This document shows positions 25,694 to 36,100 of a stretch of DNA of 64,000 nucleotides, in pieces (position 1 is the first letter of the stretch; every line of letters begins with the position of its first letter). The stretch is from Thalassospira profundimaris. Its GTDB lineage: Bacteria > Pseudomonadota > Alphaproteobacteria > Rhodospirillales > Thalassospiraceae. A program made the translations under genes and the position numbers. The DNA lies in assembly GCF_003326755.1 (NCBI RefSeq), contig NZ_JPWH01000008.1:152781-216780 (forward strand). The letters are read 5' to 3'. The notes under the pieces are model-generated. The model worked only from the letters and a program-made list of their open reading frames with translations, was not told the origin of the DNA and ran no database searches.

Positions 25694-27409
25694 TCAGGCG
25701 GCGCGCATGCAGCTCAGGAAGGTATCGACCTGTGCCTTTAAATCGTCCGCCTTGCTCGTCAGGTCCCGCGCAACATCGCTGACCTGTCCGGCGGCCTGTT
25801 CGGTATTTCCGACCGAATTTCGGACTTCGATGATGTTTTCGCTGACATTGTTGGTGCCGGTTGAGGCCTGCTGGATATTGCGGGTGATTTCCTTGGTTGC
25901 GGCATCCTGTTCTTCCATCGCCGATGAAATGGCAACCGTAATGGCGTTCATTTCGTCGATGATTTCGGTAATCGACGCGATGGCATTGACCGCCGATTTC
26001 GTTTCGTTTTGAATGCTTTCAATCTGTTGGCTGATTTCGCCGGTGGCCCGGGCGGTTTCAGTGGCAAGGGCCTTGACCTCGTTGGCGACAACGGCAAATC
26101 CCTTGCCGGCTTCGCCCGCACGGGCGGCCTCGATGGTGGCATTTAACGCCAGAAGATTGGTTTGCTGGGCAATATTTGAAATCAGGCTGACCACTTCACC
26201 CACCTTTTGGGCTGCAACCACCAGGCTTTGCATCTGGTTGTTGGTTGTTTCGGCCTCTTCGACAGCACGTTGTGCTGTGGCCGAAGACTGTGTAATTTGC
26301 CGACTGATTTCGTTAATCGAGGAAGAGAGTTCTTCGGTGGCGGTGGCAACGCTTTGCACATTGGCCGAAGCCTGTTCGGAGGCGGCGGCAACGGTGGCGG
26401 CGCGATGGTTGGTGTTGTTTGCGGTATCCAGCATCGAGGTTGCAGTCGTGCCCATTTGTGATGCCGAAGACATAACAGCGGTCAGGACCTGTGCGATAAC
26501 GGCATCAAAATCCCGGGTGGCCTGTTCAATCTTTTTGGCCCGTTCTTCGCGTTCCCTGCTTTGTTCGATTTCGCGGGCGGCGAGTTCGTCCGCCTTGATC
26601 ATGCTGTCCTTGAAGACTTCCACGGCTGTCGCCATTTCGCCAATTTCATCCCCCCGTTCGGTATCGGGGATGTCGATGGTTTTGTCACCCGAGGCCAGGG
26701 TGCGCATGGTTTTTGTCATCCGGATAATGGGAGACGCGATGGCACCCCCAATGATGAAGGCCATGCCCGTGCCCACGGCAAGGGCGATGACGACACAACC
26801 GGCAATCATGGCATAGGCATAGAAAACCGTACTTTGATTTTGCGCCTTGCGGATATCAAGCAGCTTTGCCTCAGCCTGATGAACGTCTCTCATGGTTGCA
26901 CGAAATTTGTCCAGATAGGCCTTTCCTTTGGCCTGGCCCACCAGGTCGGACAGGCCGTCCATCGTTGTAATGCCACTTTCACTGGTGGTCTGGTTTGTTG
27001 CAATATCGCGCCGGATCCTGATCATCGGTTCGGTGACATTGGCCTGCCAGTCCCTCAGGGTCTTTTCTGCTTCATTCAGGCGCGCGACCTGGGCGGGATT
27101 GTCGGAAACAGTTTCTTTCAGGTTATCGATTTGGGAATAAACGTTTTTCTCTCCCTCTTCATAGGGTTCCAGAAAGTCCTCTTTTCCCGAAAGAAGGTAG
27201 CCGCGCATGCCGGTTTCCATGTTGATCGCAGAAGCCGTGATCGTCTCCACATCAATCAACACCTTGTTGGTATGTTCGACCCAGTTGCTTGTTGAAAGCA
27301 TGGAGCGAATGCTGAATATGGAAACACCTGCCAGCAACAGCAGAAATACCAAGGGACTCAGGATCCCGAACAGAACTTTCAGTTTCAGTCTGACATTGTG
27401 CAGAGACAT
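25694..27409 (-). CDS. Methyl-accepting chemotaxis protein with CHASE3-like sensor
   Basis: This is a 571-residue membrane chemoreceptor. TM1 is at about 14-36. A periplasmic four-helix sensor includes [19 protein letters not shown], typical of CHASE3. TM2 is at about 195-220, followed by HAMP and a cytoplasmic signalling domain. The hairpin tip contains the near-invariant [20 protein letters not shown]. It signals to CheA/CheW to control swimming. No C-terminal CheR-docking pentapeptide is seen; the protein ends SCMRAA. The ligand is unknown. Confidence 0.95.
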   Translation of the reverse strand: MSLHNVRLKLKVLFGILSPLVFLLLLAGVSIFSIRSMLSTSNWVEHTNKVLIDVETITASAINMETGMRGYLLSGKEDFLEPYEEGEKNVYSQIDNLKETVSDNPAQVARLNEAEKTLRDWQANVTEPMIRIRRDIATNQTTSESGITTMDGLSDLVGQAKGKAYLDKFRATMRDVHQAEAKLLDIRKAQNQSTVFYAYAMIAGCVVIALAVGTGMAFIIGGAIASPIIRMTKTMRTLASGDKTIDIPDTERGDEIGEMATAVEVFKDSMIKADELAAREIEQSREREERAKKIEQATRDFDAVIAQVLTAVMSSASQMGTTATSMLDTANNTNHRAATVAAASEQASANVQSVATATEELSSSINEISRQITQSSATAQRAVEEAETTNNQMQSLVVAAQKVGEVVSLISNIAQQTNLLALNATIEAARAGEAGKGFAVVANEVKALATETARATGEISQQIESIQNETKSAVNAIASITEIIDEMNAITVAISSAMEEQDAATKEITRNIQQASTGTNNVSENIIEVRNSVGNTEQAAGQVSDVARDLTSKADDLKAQVDTFLSCMRAA

Positions 27410-27857
27410 CTTGTCCTCCTCTATAAGTGCAACCGAAAGAGTGCAGAGCGAACATGGAGAATGGTTCTCGCGTGGTGCGAGTTTGCTGGTATACGCATGT
27501 AGTAAACGGGGGTTATTCTACTATGAATTGAAAGTGGATTTCAGATTCTATTTTTTCATTTATGATGAAATGATGGGTTTTTTGTATCTGATTTCCTGCG
27601 ATCATTCCTGATGCAGGAATTTTCAATCTCTTATGATATTGTTAATAAAACATTTTTTTCGTTGATGATGCTTTTGGACGAATTGTTGTTTCATGGCGGG
27701 AGTTGTGAAAAAAGATTTGCGCGAAAATGAAGAATCCCAACCCTCGCGTATAGGTTTAAATCACAAGCTTGCACAATGGTGTGTGATAAATTCATGAATG
27801 ACCATCCCGGCAGATCCAGGGGCCGGGACTCCATGTGGTCGTTGAGGGCAGCTTGAC
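27410..27857. other. Intergenic region upstream of chemoreceptor
   Basis: These 448 AT-rich bases separate the chemoreceptor from glycerate kinase. I see no credible gene. A hairpin TCCCGGC-N10-GCCGGGA at 27805-27828, without a T tract, lies past the glycerate kinase stop and may end that transcript. The rest probably contains the chemoreceptor promoter, which I could not place. Confidence 0.5.
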
Positions 27858-29171
27858 TTAAAAAATCAGGATCGCGCGAAAATCGTTCACATTGGTCAGT
27901 GTCGGGCCGGTGACGATCAGGTCATCAAGCTTTTCAAAGGCGCTATAGGCATCGTTGCGATCCAGATAATCGGCAAGGTCGATTTCCCGGTCCCGGGCTT
28001 TTTGCCAGCTTTTTTCATCCATAATCGCGCCTGCATTATCCTCGCTGCCATCAATGCCGTCGGTATCAATGGCAAGGGCGGCAAAGCCCGCTTCGTCGCG
28101 CAATTGCAGCAAAAGCGACAGCATGAACTCGGCATTGCGGCCGCCCCGTCCGCCATCGCCGCGTACGGTTACGGTTGTTTCCCCGCCCGATAGCAGGATG
28201 CAGGGTTTTTGTGCCGGTTGGTCGTGCGTTTTTACTTGTCGGGCAATACCGGCGTGCATTATGGCAATTTCGCGCGATTCCCCCTCGATGGCATCGCCGA
28301 GAATGACCGTATTCAGGCCCATATCCTGGGCTGTGCTGGCAGCGGCCAGCAGGGAATCCTGCGGGCGCGAGAGCATGACGACATCATTGTCGTTAAAACA
28401 CTCCTGGCCGGGCTTGACGGTTTCATGCTCCGGATCCGCCAGCAGCTTTTTTGCAGCCTCGGGCAGGGGGATGTCATAGCGTTTCAGGATGGCAAGGGCA
28501 TCGTTTTGGGTTGTCGGGTCTGGCACGGTCGGCCCCGATGCGATGATGGCCGGGTCATCACCGGGCACATCGGAAACAAGATAGGTGATCATTTTGGCCC
28601 GGGCCCCGGCCAGTGCCAGCCGCCCGCCCTTGATCGCGGAAAGATGTTTGCGCACGCAATTCATTTCGGAAATGGTGGCACCGCTTTTCAGCAGGGCCTT
28701 GCTGATCGCCTGTTTGTCTTCAAGGCTGATGCCTGGTGCGGGCAGGGCCAAAAGGGCCGATCCGCCCCCGGAAATCATGCAGATAATCAGGTCATCGGGC
28801 CCGGCATTTTGCGCCATTTCCAAAATCCGCCCGGCGGCCTTTTGCCCGGCTTCGTCCGGTACGGGGTGGGATGCCTCGACAATTTCGATATGCTTACATG
28901 GGGCCGCGTGACCATAACGCGTGACAACAAGGCCGCATAACCGGTTCGCAATATCCCTGCTGCCATTTTCCTTTATCCAGCATTCCTCGAAGCTGCGTGC
29001 CATATGGGCCGATGCCTTGCCAGCACCAATCACGATGGTTTTGCCTTTGGGCCGGGCAGGCATGTGATGCGGGATCTGTACGGCAGGGTCAGCGGCCTTA
29101 AGTGCTGCTGTCATCAGTTTGTGTAAAATATCGCGCGGCGAGGCGAACAGGCTGTTGTTCGGCAGGGTCAT
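27858..29171 (-). CDS. Glycerate 2-kinase (type 2, MOFRL family)
   Basis: This 437-residue kinase converts D-glycerate to 2-phosphoglycerate with ATP. Blocks typical of the GckA/TtuD family are KTIVIGAGKASAHMA, the phosphate loop ICMISGGGSALL, NCVRKHLSAIKGGRLA, and a C-terminal MOFRL domain with LLSGGETTVTVRGDGGRGGR. It lies 80 bases downstream of a FadR-type regulator in the same direction, probably as one unit. With hydroxypyruvate isomerase nearby, it suggests use of glycerate, tartronate or glyoxylate. Confidence 0.93.
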   Translation of the reverse strand: MTLPNNSLFASPRDILHKLMTAALKAADPAVQIPHHMPARPKGKTIVIGAGKASAHMARSFEECWIKENGSRDIANRLCGLVVTRYGHAAPCKHIEIVEASHPVPDEAGQKAAGRILEMAQNAGPDDLIICMISGGGSALLALPAPGISLEDKQAISKALLKSGATISEMNCVRKHLSAIKGGRLALAGARAKMITYLVSDVPGDDPAIIASGPTVPDPTTQNDALAILKRYDIPLPEAAKKLLADPEHETVKPGQECFNDNDVVMLSRPQDSLLAAASTAQDMGLNTVILGDAIEGESREIAIMHAGIARQVKTHDQPAQKPCILLSGGETTVTVRGDGGRGGRNAEFMLSLLLQLRDEAGFAALAIDTDGIDGSEDNAGAIMDEKSWQKARDREIDLADYLDRNDAYSAFEKLDDLIVTGPTLTNVNDFRAILIF

Positions 29172-29251
29172 GGGCGGGGCTCCGTCTGTGCGTCATCTGT
29201 CGTAATCAGGTTGCCGGGGACGGCGGGGCGTTGTGGGTGTCAGTCGCGCCG

Positions 29252-30013
29252 TCAGCCGCCAGAGGCCTTCGGGGTGCGTTCGGTCACATGGTTGATAACG
29301 GCCCCCAGATGTTCATACATCGCCTGTTCGGCGCGGTCCGGGTCGCGGGCGGCGATGGCATCGATAATGGCGCGGTGATGGTTCTGGACCATGTTGTCAA
29401 ACTGCGGACCGGCAAAGATATGAAACCGGATTTCATCAAGGGCGGCGTGCAGCACATCATGCAGCATTTTCATCAGGTGATAATAAATGATGCTGCCGCT
29501 GGCGCGTGCGATCATCATGTGCAGGCGGTGGTCATCTTCAGTACGGTATTTGGCGGGTCGGCGCGGGTCGTGTGCCTGCTGAAAGGTGGCACGCAATTCG
29601 GCCAGTTGTTCGTCGGTGGCATTTTCCGCCGCCCGGCGGGCCGCCCAGGTTTCAAGGGTGCGGCGCAGCTCCATCAGGTCGGCCAGATTGGTGATCGACC
29701 CACGGACAAGGTCGGTCATCGCGACATCCATTTCGATGCCGGTGGAGGATAACAGCTCCGTCCCGCCGCCCTGCACGGCGCGCAAATAGCCGCGTGTTTT
29801 AAGTTTTTGCAAGGCCGCGCGCACCGAAACCCGGCTGACATTCATATCCTCGGCCAGTTGCCGTTCCCCGGGCAGGCGTTCACCAGGCAGGTATTCTCCT
29901 GCCGCAAACCGGGCCAGCAGGGTATCTGCCACGCGCTCGGCAACGCGTTTGGGGCGCTCATTTTCGCCTTGATGGATATTGGAAGCGTCAGGCTGGTCCG
30001 GCGTCGGCTGCAT
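29252..30013 (-). CDS. GntR-family (FadR subfamily) transcriptional regulator
   Basis: This 253-residue regulator has an N-terminal winged helix (VAERVADTLLARFAAGEYLPGERL, then LAEDMNVSRVSVRAALQKL) and a C-terminal all-helical FCD domain with metal-binding His residues (DHRLHMMIARAS and QNHHRAI). FadR-subfamily members of this sort often sense small organic acids. It is likely to control the downstream glycerate kinase gene and perhaps the divergent amidohydrolase. A typical FadR-type half-site palindrome lies 48 bases upstream of its start. Confidence 0.92.
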   Translation of the reverse strand: MQPTPDQPDASNIHQGENERPKRVAERVADTLLARFAAGEYLPGERLPGERQLAEDMNVSRVSVRAALQKLKTRGYLRAVQGGGTELLSSTGIEMDVAMTDLVRGSITNLADLMELRRTLETWAARRAAENATDEQLAELRATFQQAHDPRRPAKYRTEDDHRLHMMIARASGSIIYYHLMKMLHDVLHAALDEIRFHIFAGPQFDNMVQNHHRAIIDAIAARDPDRAEQAMYEHLGAVINHVTERTPKASGG

Positions 30014-30060
30014 GGGAAACGGGTTCTCCGTGATCGTGCCACTGGTTATTCAGTCATCAT

Positions 30061-30071
30061 TGGTCATACCA
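30061..30071. promoter_or_regulatory. FadR-type operator
   Basis: TGGTCATACCA is a perfect TGGT-N3-ACCA palindrome, the consensus of FadR-subfamily GntR regulators. It lies between the regulator start (30013) and the divergent amidohydrolase start (30232). Confidence 0.65.
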
Positions 30072-30231
30072 CTGTACGGCAAGTTTGGGTGAAAATGAAT
30101 TGCTTGCTGGCTTTATATCCAGCGACTTGCCAGAATCCCCGCAAATTGCTAGGCATTCGTGAAAGATTCCAGCCTGCATGGCGGTCCGCCTGCCGTGCCT
30201 TTCATATTTCGGAAAAATCAGGAGAATTCGC

Positions 30232-31032
30232 GTGAGCCACCATCCCGCGCAACTGCTGTGCAGTGAAGACCCCGCACCGTATGAAATTATCAATGATGAG
30301 GGGGCGGGACATGCGCTGTTTGTGTGTGATCATGCCTCGCGGGCGATTCCCAAATCGCTGGGCACACTCGGCCTGCCCGAGGCAGAACGCAAACGCCATA
30401 TCGGCTGGGATATTGGCGCGCGCAAGGTGACGGAAATTCTGGTCAAACGCTTTGACTGTCCGGCGGTTTTGTGCGGGTTTTCCCGTTTGGTGATTGATTG
30501 TAACCGCCAGCTTTGGGACCCGACCGGCATGCCCGAAGTGGCAGATAAAACCGTGGTGCCGGGCAACCAGAATGTGTCGCCGCGCGAACATATGAAGCGC
30601 ATCCGCGAAATTTTCCTGCCCTATCACTGGGCGATTGAAGAACGCATTGCCCGGTTTCATGCCCATAAAATTGCCCCGGCCATTGTCGCGATCCACAGTT
30701 TTACCCCGGTGTTTCAGGGGTTTGAACGCCCGTGGGAGATTGGCATTCTGTGGGATCAGGATGACCGTATTCCGCTACCGTTGCTCGAAAATCTGCGTCG
30801 CCAGAACCCGGATCTGACCATTGGGGATAACGAACCCTATTCGGGCCGTCACATGGCTGATTACACCATTGACCATCATGCCGAGGCCGCCAACCTGCCG
30901 TGCGTGTCGGTTGAAATTCGCCAGGACCTGATTGATACTGACGATGGCTGTGAAAAATGGGCGGGTATTTTGGGCGATGCGCTGGAAAGCATCCTGGCCG
31001 ACCCGAACCTTTACAAACTCCGGAGGGACTGA
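30232..31032 (+). CDS. N-formylglutamate amidohydrolase family protein
   Basis: This 266-residue zinc hydrolase is of the HutG/N-formylglutamate amidohydrolase family. FVCDHASRAIP, GWDIGARKVTEIL and SRLVIDCNR form the conserved N-terminal half. IVAIHSFTPVFQG carries the catalytic His and Ser. VEIRQDLI follows near the end. GTG 30232 has AGGAG seven bases upstream and is preferred over an ATG 54 bases earlier. No other histidine-utilisation genes are nearby, so the substrate could be another N-acyl amino acid. It is directly followed by the carboxylate-amine ligase pseudogene. Confidence 0.9.
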   Translation: MSHHPAQLLCSEDPAPYEIINDEGAGHALFVCDHASRAIPKSLGTLGLPEAERKRHIGWDIGARKVTEILVKRFDCPAVLCGFSRLVIDCNRQLWDPTGMPEVADKTVVPGNQNVSPREHMKRIREIFLPYHWAIEERIARFHAHKIAPAIVAIHSFTPVFQGFERPWEIGILWDQDDRIPLPLLENLRRQNPDLTIGDNEPYSGRHMADYTIDHHAEAANLPCVSVEIRQDLIDTDDGCEKWAGILGDALESILADPNLYKLRRD

Positions 31033-31033
31033 A

Positions 31034-32203
31034 TTGCCCGCAATATCGCGCAAGGAACCGGCATTTTCGATTGGCATTGAAGAGGAATTCTGGCTGGTTG
31101 ATCGCAAAACGCGCGATGTTGCCACCGACCCGGCAGCAGGCTTTTTAAAGGATTGCAAGGCGGAACTGGGCGATCATGTCTCAAGCGAGTTCATGCGTTG
31201 CCAGGTCGAGATCGGCACCAAAGTGTGCCACAGTGCGGGCGATGCCCGAGAAGAACTCACACATATGCGGTCGGTTTTGTGTGATGTGGCCGGGCGCTAT
31301 GATATGGCGCTTCTGGCGGCATCGACACATCCCTTTGCCCATTGGGACAGCCAGAAACACACCGAAGGCGAACGCTACAGCACTATTGCGCGCGATTTGC
31401 GCACGGTGGTGGAACGGCTGCTGATTTGCGGCATGCACGTTCATGTCGGGATCGAGGATGATGATTTGCGCATCGAACTGATGGCGCAGGCGGCCTATTT
31501 CCTGCCGCATCTTTTGGCCCTGACCACGTCATCGCCGTTCTGACGCGGGCGCGATACCGGCCTGCAAACCTTTCGCCTGTCGGTGTTTGATAATTTGCCG
31601 CGCACCGGCCTGCCGGAGGTTTTCGGCTCTTGGGCGGAATATCGCCGCCATGTCGATATGCTGATCAATGCCGGTGTGATCGAGGATGGCACCAAATTAT
31701 GGTGGGATTTGCGTCCCAGCGACCGCTGGCCGACCCTTGAAATGCGCATTGCCGATGTTTGTACCAATCTGGAAGACGCGATTTGTGTGGCCTCCATCAC
31801 GCGCTGTATTTTGCGCATGCTTTATCGTCTGCGGCGCAATAATCAACGTTGGCGCATTTATGCCAATATGCTGATCCGCGAAAATCGCTGGCGGGCCTGC
31901 CGTTATGGCAGTACCAATAGCGATAATGGAGGGTTGATCGATTTTGGCCGCGGCGAAATTGTGCCCTATGCCGATTTGCTTGAAGAAATTCTGGAGCTTG
32001 TCCGCCCTGATGCCGAACATTTTGGCTGTGTTGCCGAAATTGAACATGCCCGCCGGATTTTAAAGCGCGGCACCAGTTCCGAACGCCAGCGCAACATCTA
32101 TAACGCCGCCATCGAACGCGGCGAAAGCCCGCGTGATGCCCTGATCAAGGTGACGGATTATCTGATTGCGGAAACCAGCCCTGCCAGCACCGCATCGATT
32201 TAG
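31034..32203 (+). pseudogene. Carboxylate-amine ligase (YbdK/GCS2 family) interrupted by in-frame TGA
   Basis: The frame encodes a full-length GCS2-type ligase of about 389 residues (ATP-dependent gamma-glutamyl ligase family). FSIGIEEEFWLVD is the N-terminal nucleotide/metal site, ICGMHVHVGI follows, and the C-terminal half has WWDLRPSDRWPTLEMRIADVC and ENRWRACRYG. Codon 170 (31541-31543) is TGA where relatives read Trp in SPFWxGxDTG. The next codons resume RGRDTGLQTFR in the same frame. One base (TGG to TGA) explains it. The start is TTG 31034, with GGAGG eight bases upstream, one base after the amidohydrolase stop. It may be a recent nonsense mutation, a sequencing error, or read through. 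No other damage is seen. Confidence 0.85.
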
Positions 32204-32322
32204 GCGTTTATCGGCGCTCTGAAGGCTTGTCATCATTTGGTGCTTTGGGTATCGTCGCGCCGCATTGAAATTTCGCGTTTCGGGCATCCGCAACGCACCC
32301 GCATATCATCGGAGATCAGAGA

Positions 32323-32568
32323 ATGACCGAAGTCGGAGGAATTGCAGCCGACCAGCTCGCATCCTATGTCGAGCGTATCGAGCGCCTTGAAGAAGAAAAG
32401 GCCAACCTGATGGCCGATATCAAGGAAGTTTACGGCGAAGCCAAAGCCCTTGGCTATGACGTGAAAATCCTGCGCCAGATTATCCGCCTGCGCAAAATGG
32501 AAGACCACGAACGCACCGAACAGGAAGAAATCCTTGAAGTGTATAAACGCGCACTGGGGATGAGCTAA
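32323..32568 (+). CDS. gapR: GapR-family nucleoid-associated protein (DUF2312)
   Basis: This 81-residue protein has the whole GapR family core: DQLASYVERIERLEEEKANL, then KEVYGEAKALGYDVKILRQI and IRLRKME. In Caulobacter the dimer or tetramer clamps overtwisted, AT-rich DNA ahead of replication and transcription and stimulates topoisomerases. It is widespread in Alphaproteobacteria and supports the lineage call. It is followed by its own strong terminator. Confidence 0.93.
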   Translation: MTEVGGIAADQLASYVERIERLEEEKANLMADIKEVYGEAKALGYDVKILRQIIRLRKMEDHERTEQEEILEVYKRALGMS

Positions 32569-32608
32569 CTCTCTGCTGCCATATCCTGACAGCGGGAACT
32601 GATAAAAG

Positions 32609-32640
32609 AGGGCGTGCTGAAAACAGCAGGCCCTTTTTTT
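32609..32640 (+). terminator. Rho-independent terminator after gapR
   Basis: GGGC-GT-GCTG pairs with CAGC-AG-GCCC around an AAAA loop, followed by seven Ts. Confidence 0.9.
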
Positions 32641-32663
32641 ATGAATTGCCGGAGTATTCGACT

Positions 32664-33107
32664 ATGACCCGATCCCGCCCTGAAATTACTGTCGAAGTGA
32701 CCGAGGGGGTGTGCAGGCTTTTGCATCACCATAACATGGCCTGCATCACGGAATTGCGGTTGGGGAATGGGCGGCGGCTGGATGTTTTGGCATTGGGGCC
32801 AAAGGGCGAACTGTGGGCGGTGGAGGTGAAATCATCGGTCGAGGATTTTCGTGTTGATGCCAAATGGCAAACATATCGCGATTATTGCGACCGGTTTTTC
32901 TTCGCCGTGCCAATGGAATTTCCCCGTGATCTGATCCCGGAAGAAGAGGGGCTGATTGTGGCGGACAGATTTGAAGCTGCGATTGTCAGGCCAGCCGAAG
33001 AGTGCAAGCTGAATGCAGTACGCCGAAAAAAGCTGTTGATTGATTTTGGCCGGTTATCCGCCGGGCGGTTACGCGGTGACGACAAGATGGATATGCTGAT
33101 TTCCTGA
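32664..33107 (+). CDS. mmcB: MmcB-family DNA repair protein
   Basis: This 147-residue protein of the MmcB family (DUF1052) has a PD-(D/E)XK-like nuclease core: ITELRLGNGRRLDVLAL with the Asp, then WAVEVKSSVEDFRVD with ExK, and WQTYRDYCDRFFFAV. In Caulobacter mmcB is an SOS-induced gene for tolerance of mitomycin-type damage. I see no clear LexA box upstream in the 60 bases after the gapR terminator. ATG 32664 has GGAG nine bases upstream; TTG 32646 is an alternative. Confidence 0.88.
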   Translation: MTRSRPEITVEVTEGVCRLLHHHNMACITELRLGNGRRLDVLALGPKGELWAVEVKSSVEDFRVDAKWQTYRDYCDRFFFAVPMEFPRDLIPEEEGLIVADRFEAAIVRPAEECKLNAVRRKKLLIDFGRLSAGRLRGDDKMDMLIS

Positions 33108-33128
33108 TACCGGATATTTCCGCGAGGC

Positions 33129-33165
33129 AAAAAAACGCCGCAGCAAAAGGGATGCTGCGGCGTTT
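33129..33165 (-). terminator. Terminator of the indolepyruvate oxidoreductase gene
   Basis: AACGCCGCAGC pairs with GCTGCGGCGTT (11 pairs, nine-base loop). On the minus strand it is followed by seven Ts. It may also stop mmcB transcripts from the other side, where the T run is shorter. Confidence 0.88.
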
Positions 33166-33184
33166 GTCGTGATCAGGTCGGGTT

Positions 33185-36100
33185 TTACTCGGCTGCTTGC
33201 AGGTGTTCCGGCGGATTATGGAACTGGTTGCGCAGTTCCTCTTCGCGCTGTTTGACCTTGGCGATATTGGCATCCTTGATATGGCCGTAACCGCGAATTT
33301 GCTCCGGCAGGGCCAGAAGCGCCCCGGCAATGCGGATATTGTCGGGGTTCAGTCCCGCCAGCACTTCATCAACCAGCTCTTCATAGTGCGTGATCAGGGC
33401 GCGTTCGGTTTTGCGCTCATGGGTTTTGCCAAACGGGTCAAGTGCCGTGCCGCGCAGGAACTTGAATTTTGCCAGTACAGCAAAGGCCGACATCATCCAG
33501 GGACCATATACCTGCTTTTTCAGATTGCCGGTTTCCGCATCCTTACTGGCAAGGGCAGGCGGGGCGAGGTGGAATTTGACCTTGTAATTCCCGGTGAAGT
33601 TTTTGCGCAGCTTGGCGGTAAAGGCCGGGTCGGTATAAAGCCGGGCGACCTCGTATTCATCCTTATAGGCCAGCAGCTTGAAGTAATATTTTGCCACAGT
33701 CCTGGCGAGGTGATCCTGCCCGTCACCCAGTCTCTTTTCGGCCTGGGCCACCTTTGTCACCAGGGATTCATACCGGCGGGCATAGGCGGCGTTTTGATAG
33801 CCGGTGAGGAATTTTTTGCGTTTTGCCACCATGTCATCAAGGGTTGTGGCAATCGGATGGGCCTGTTTTTCATCCGGGCCGACCACATCAATCACCTTTT
33901 GCGGGTCATGGGCAAACAGGCGGCCCCAATAAAAGGACTGCTTGTTCATGTCAATCGCTACACCATTAAGCTCGATGGCCTGCATCAGGGCTTCTTCGGT
34001 AATCGGAATCAGGCCGCGTTGCCACGCCACACCCAGCATAAACAGGTTGGTGGCAATGGAATCCCCCATCAGGCGGGTGGCGACATCGCTGCCTTCCACA
34101 AAATTGACGGCATCATCGCCACAGGCATCCAGAATGGCCTTTTTATGCTCGTTGCTTTTAAGCTCGAAATCCGGGTTGCGGGTAAAGGCGCCGGTGATGG
34201 TTTCGTGGGTATTGATCACCGCCTGGGTGAAGTTGCGGCGCATTTTCGCCAGCCCCTCGAAGCTGGCAGCGACCAGCAGGTCACAGCCCAGCACCACATT
34301 GGCTTCACCCGCCGGAATGCGTGCGGCATGCAGTTTTTCCTGACGGTCGGCAAAGCGGATATGGCTGACAACAGCCCCGCCTTTTTGCGCCAGGCCCGCC
34401 ATATCCAGCCCGACAATGCCTTTGCCCTCAATATGGGCGGCCATGCCCAAAAGCGCGCCAATGGTAACAACGCCGGTACCGCCCACACCGGTCACAAGAA
34501 CCGACCAAGGTTCAGTGAGTGCGGGCAGGGCTGGTTTGGGCAGGGATGCGAAAACGGCATCGCCGTGATTATCCCCTTTGGCGGCGGCTTCGGGCTTGCG
34601 CAGGGCGCCGCCTTCGATGGTGACAAAGCTGGGGCAGAACCCGTTCAGGCAGGAAAAATCTTTGTTGCAGGCCGACTGGTCAATGGCGCGTTTGCGGCCA
34701 AATTCGGTTTCGACCGGTACAACGGCAAGGCAGTTGGATTTTTCACCACAATCGCCACAGCCCTCGCAAACCAGATCATTGATGAAAACCCGTTTGGGCG
34801 GATCGACCATCAATTTGCGTTTGCGGCGGCGGCGTTTTTCCGCCGCACAGGTCTGGTCAAAAATCAGGATCGAGGTACCGGGAACTTCGCGCAATTCCTT
34901 TTGCGTTTCGTCCAGGGTGTCGCGGTGGCGAATATCGACATTGGGGGCAAAATGGGCATCAATCGGGTATTTATCCGGTTCGTCTGACAAAACGATAATC
35001 CGGGTTACACCCTCGTCGGCCATCTGGCGGGTAATTTGCGGCACGCTTAAGGGGCCATCAACCGGTTGGCCGCCCGTCATGGCAACGGCATCGTTAAACA
35101 GGATTTTATAGGTGATATTCACCCCTGATGCGATGGCCGCGCGGATCGCGAGCGAGCCGGAATGGTAATAAGTTCCATCGCCCAAATTCTGGAAAACGTG
35201 CTTGGTGGTGGTAAAGGGGGCCTGACCAATCCAGGTCACACCTTCGCCGCCCATATGGGTGAAGGTTTCGGTGGAACGGTCCATCCAGTTGACCATGTAA
35301 TGGCAGCCAATCCCGGCCATGGCGCGGCTGCCTTCGGGCACCTTGGTGGAACTGTTATGCGGGCAACCGGGGCAGAACCAGGGAATGCGGGCCACATCCG
35401 GGCGCGGTTCGGCAATTTCCTTTTCCTTTTGCGCCAGCCATTCAATGCGGTCGTGGATTTTCTGGCTGTCAAAGAAACGGTTGATGCGTGCCGCCAGGAC
35501 CTGGGCAATACGGGCCGGGGTCAGTTCATCCATCGAGGGCAAAATCCATTCGCCCTTTTCATCAAACTTGCCAATGACGGTGGGGCGGACATCTTCGCGC
35601 CAGTTATAAAGCTGTTCCTTGACCTGGTTTTCCATCACCGCGCGTTTTTCCTCAACAACGATGATTTCTTCCAGCCCCTTGGCAAATTCGCGCACATCAT
35701 CGCGGTTCAGCGGCCAGCTCATGCCGACCTTCAGCACGCGAATGCCAATATCGGCGGCATCCTGTTCGGAAATGCCAAGGTCATCAAAGGCCTGCATGAC
35801 ATCCAGATATGCCTTGCCGGTGGTGATGATGCCCAGGCGCGGGGTCGGGCTGTCGATCACGATGCGGTTCAGCCTGTTGGCACGCGCATAGGCCAGGGCG
35901 GCGTAAAGCTTGTATTTCATCAGGCGGTGTTCCTGCTCCTTTGGCGTGTCGGGCCAACGGATGTGAACACCCCCTTCGGGCATGGCAAAATCGGGCATGA
36001 CCGGGCTGACCCGGTTGGGTGCCACGTCAACAGCGGCAGAACTTTCGACTGTTTCGGCAATGGTTTTCATCGCCACCCAGCAGCCGGAATAGCGGCTCAT

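Noticed and set aside
26013..26816. 267-residue serine/alanine-rich open frame opposite the chemoreceptor
   Set aside because: Shadow of the coiled-coil signalling domain on the other strand.
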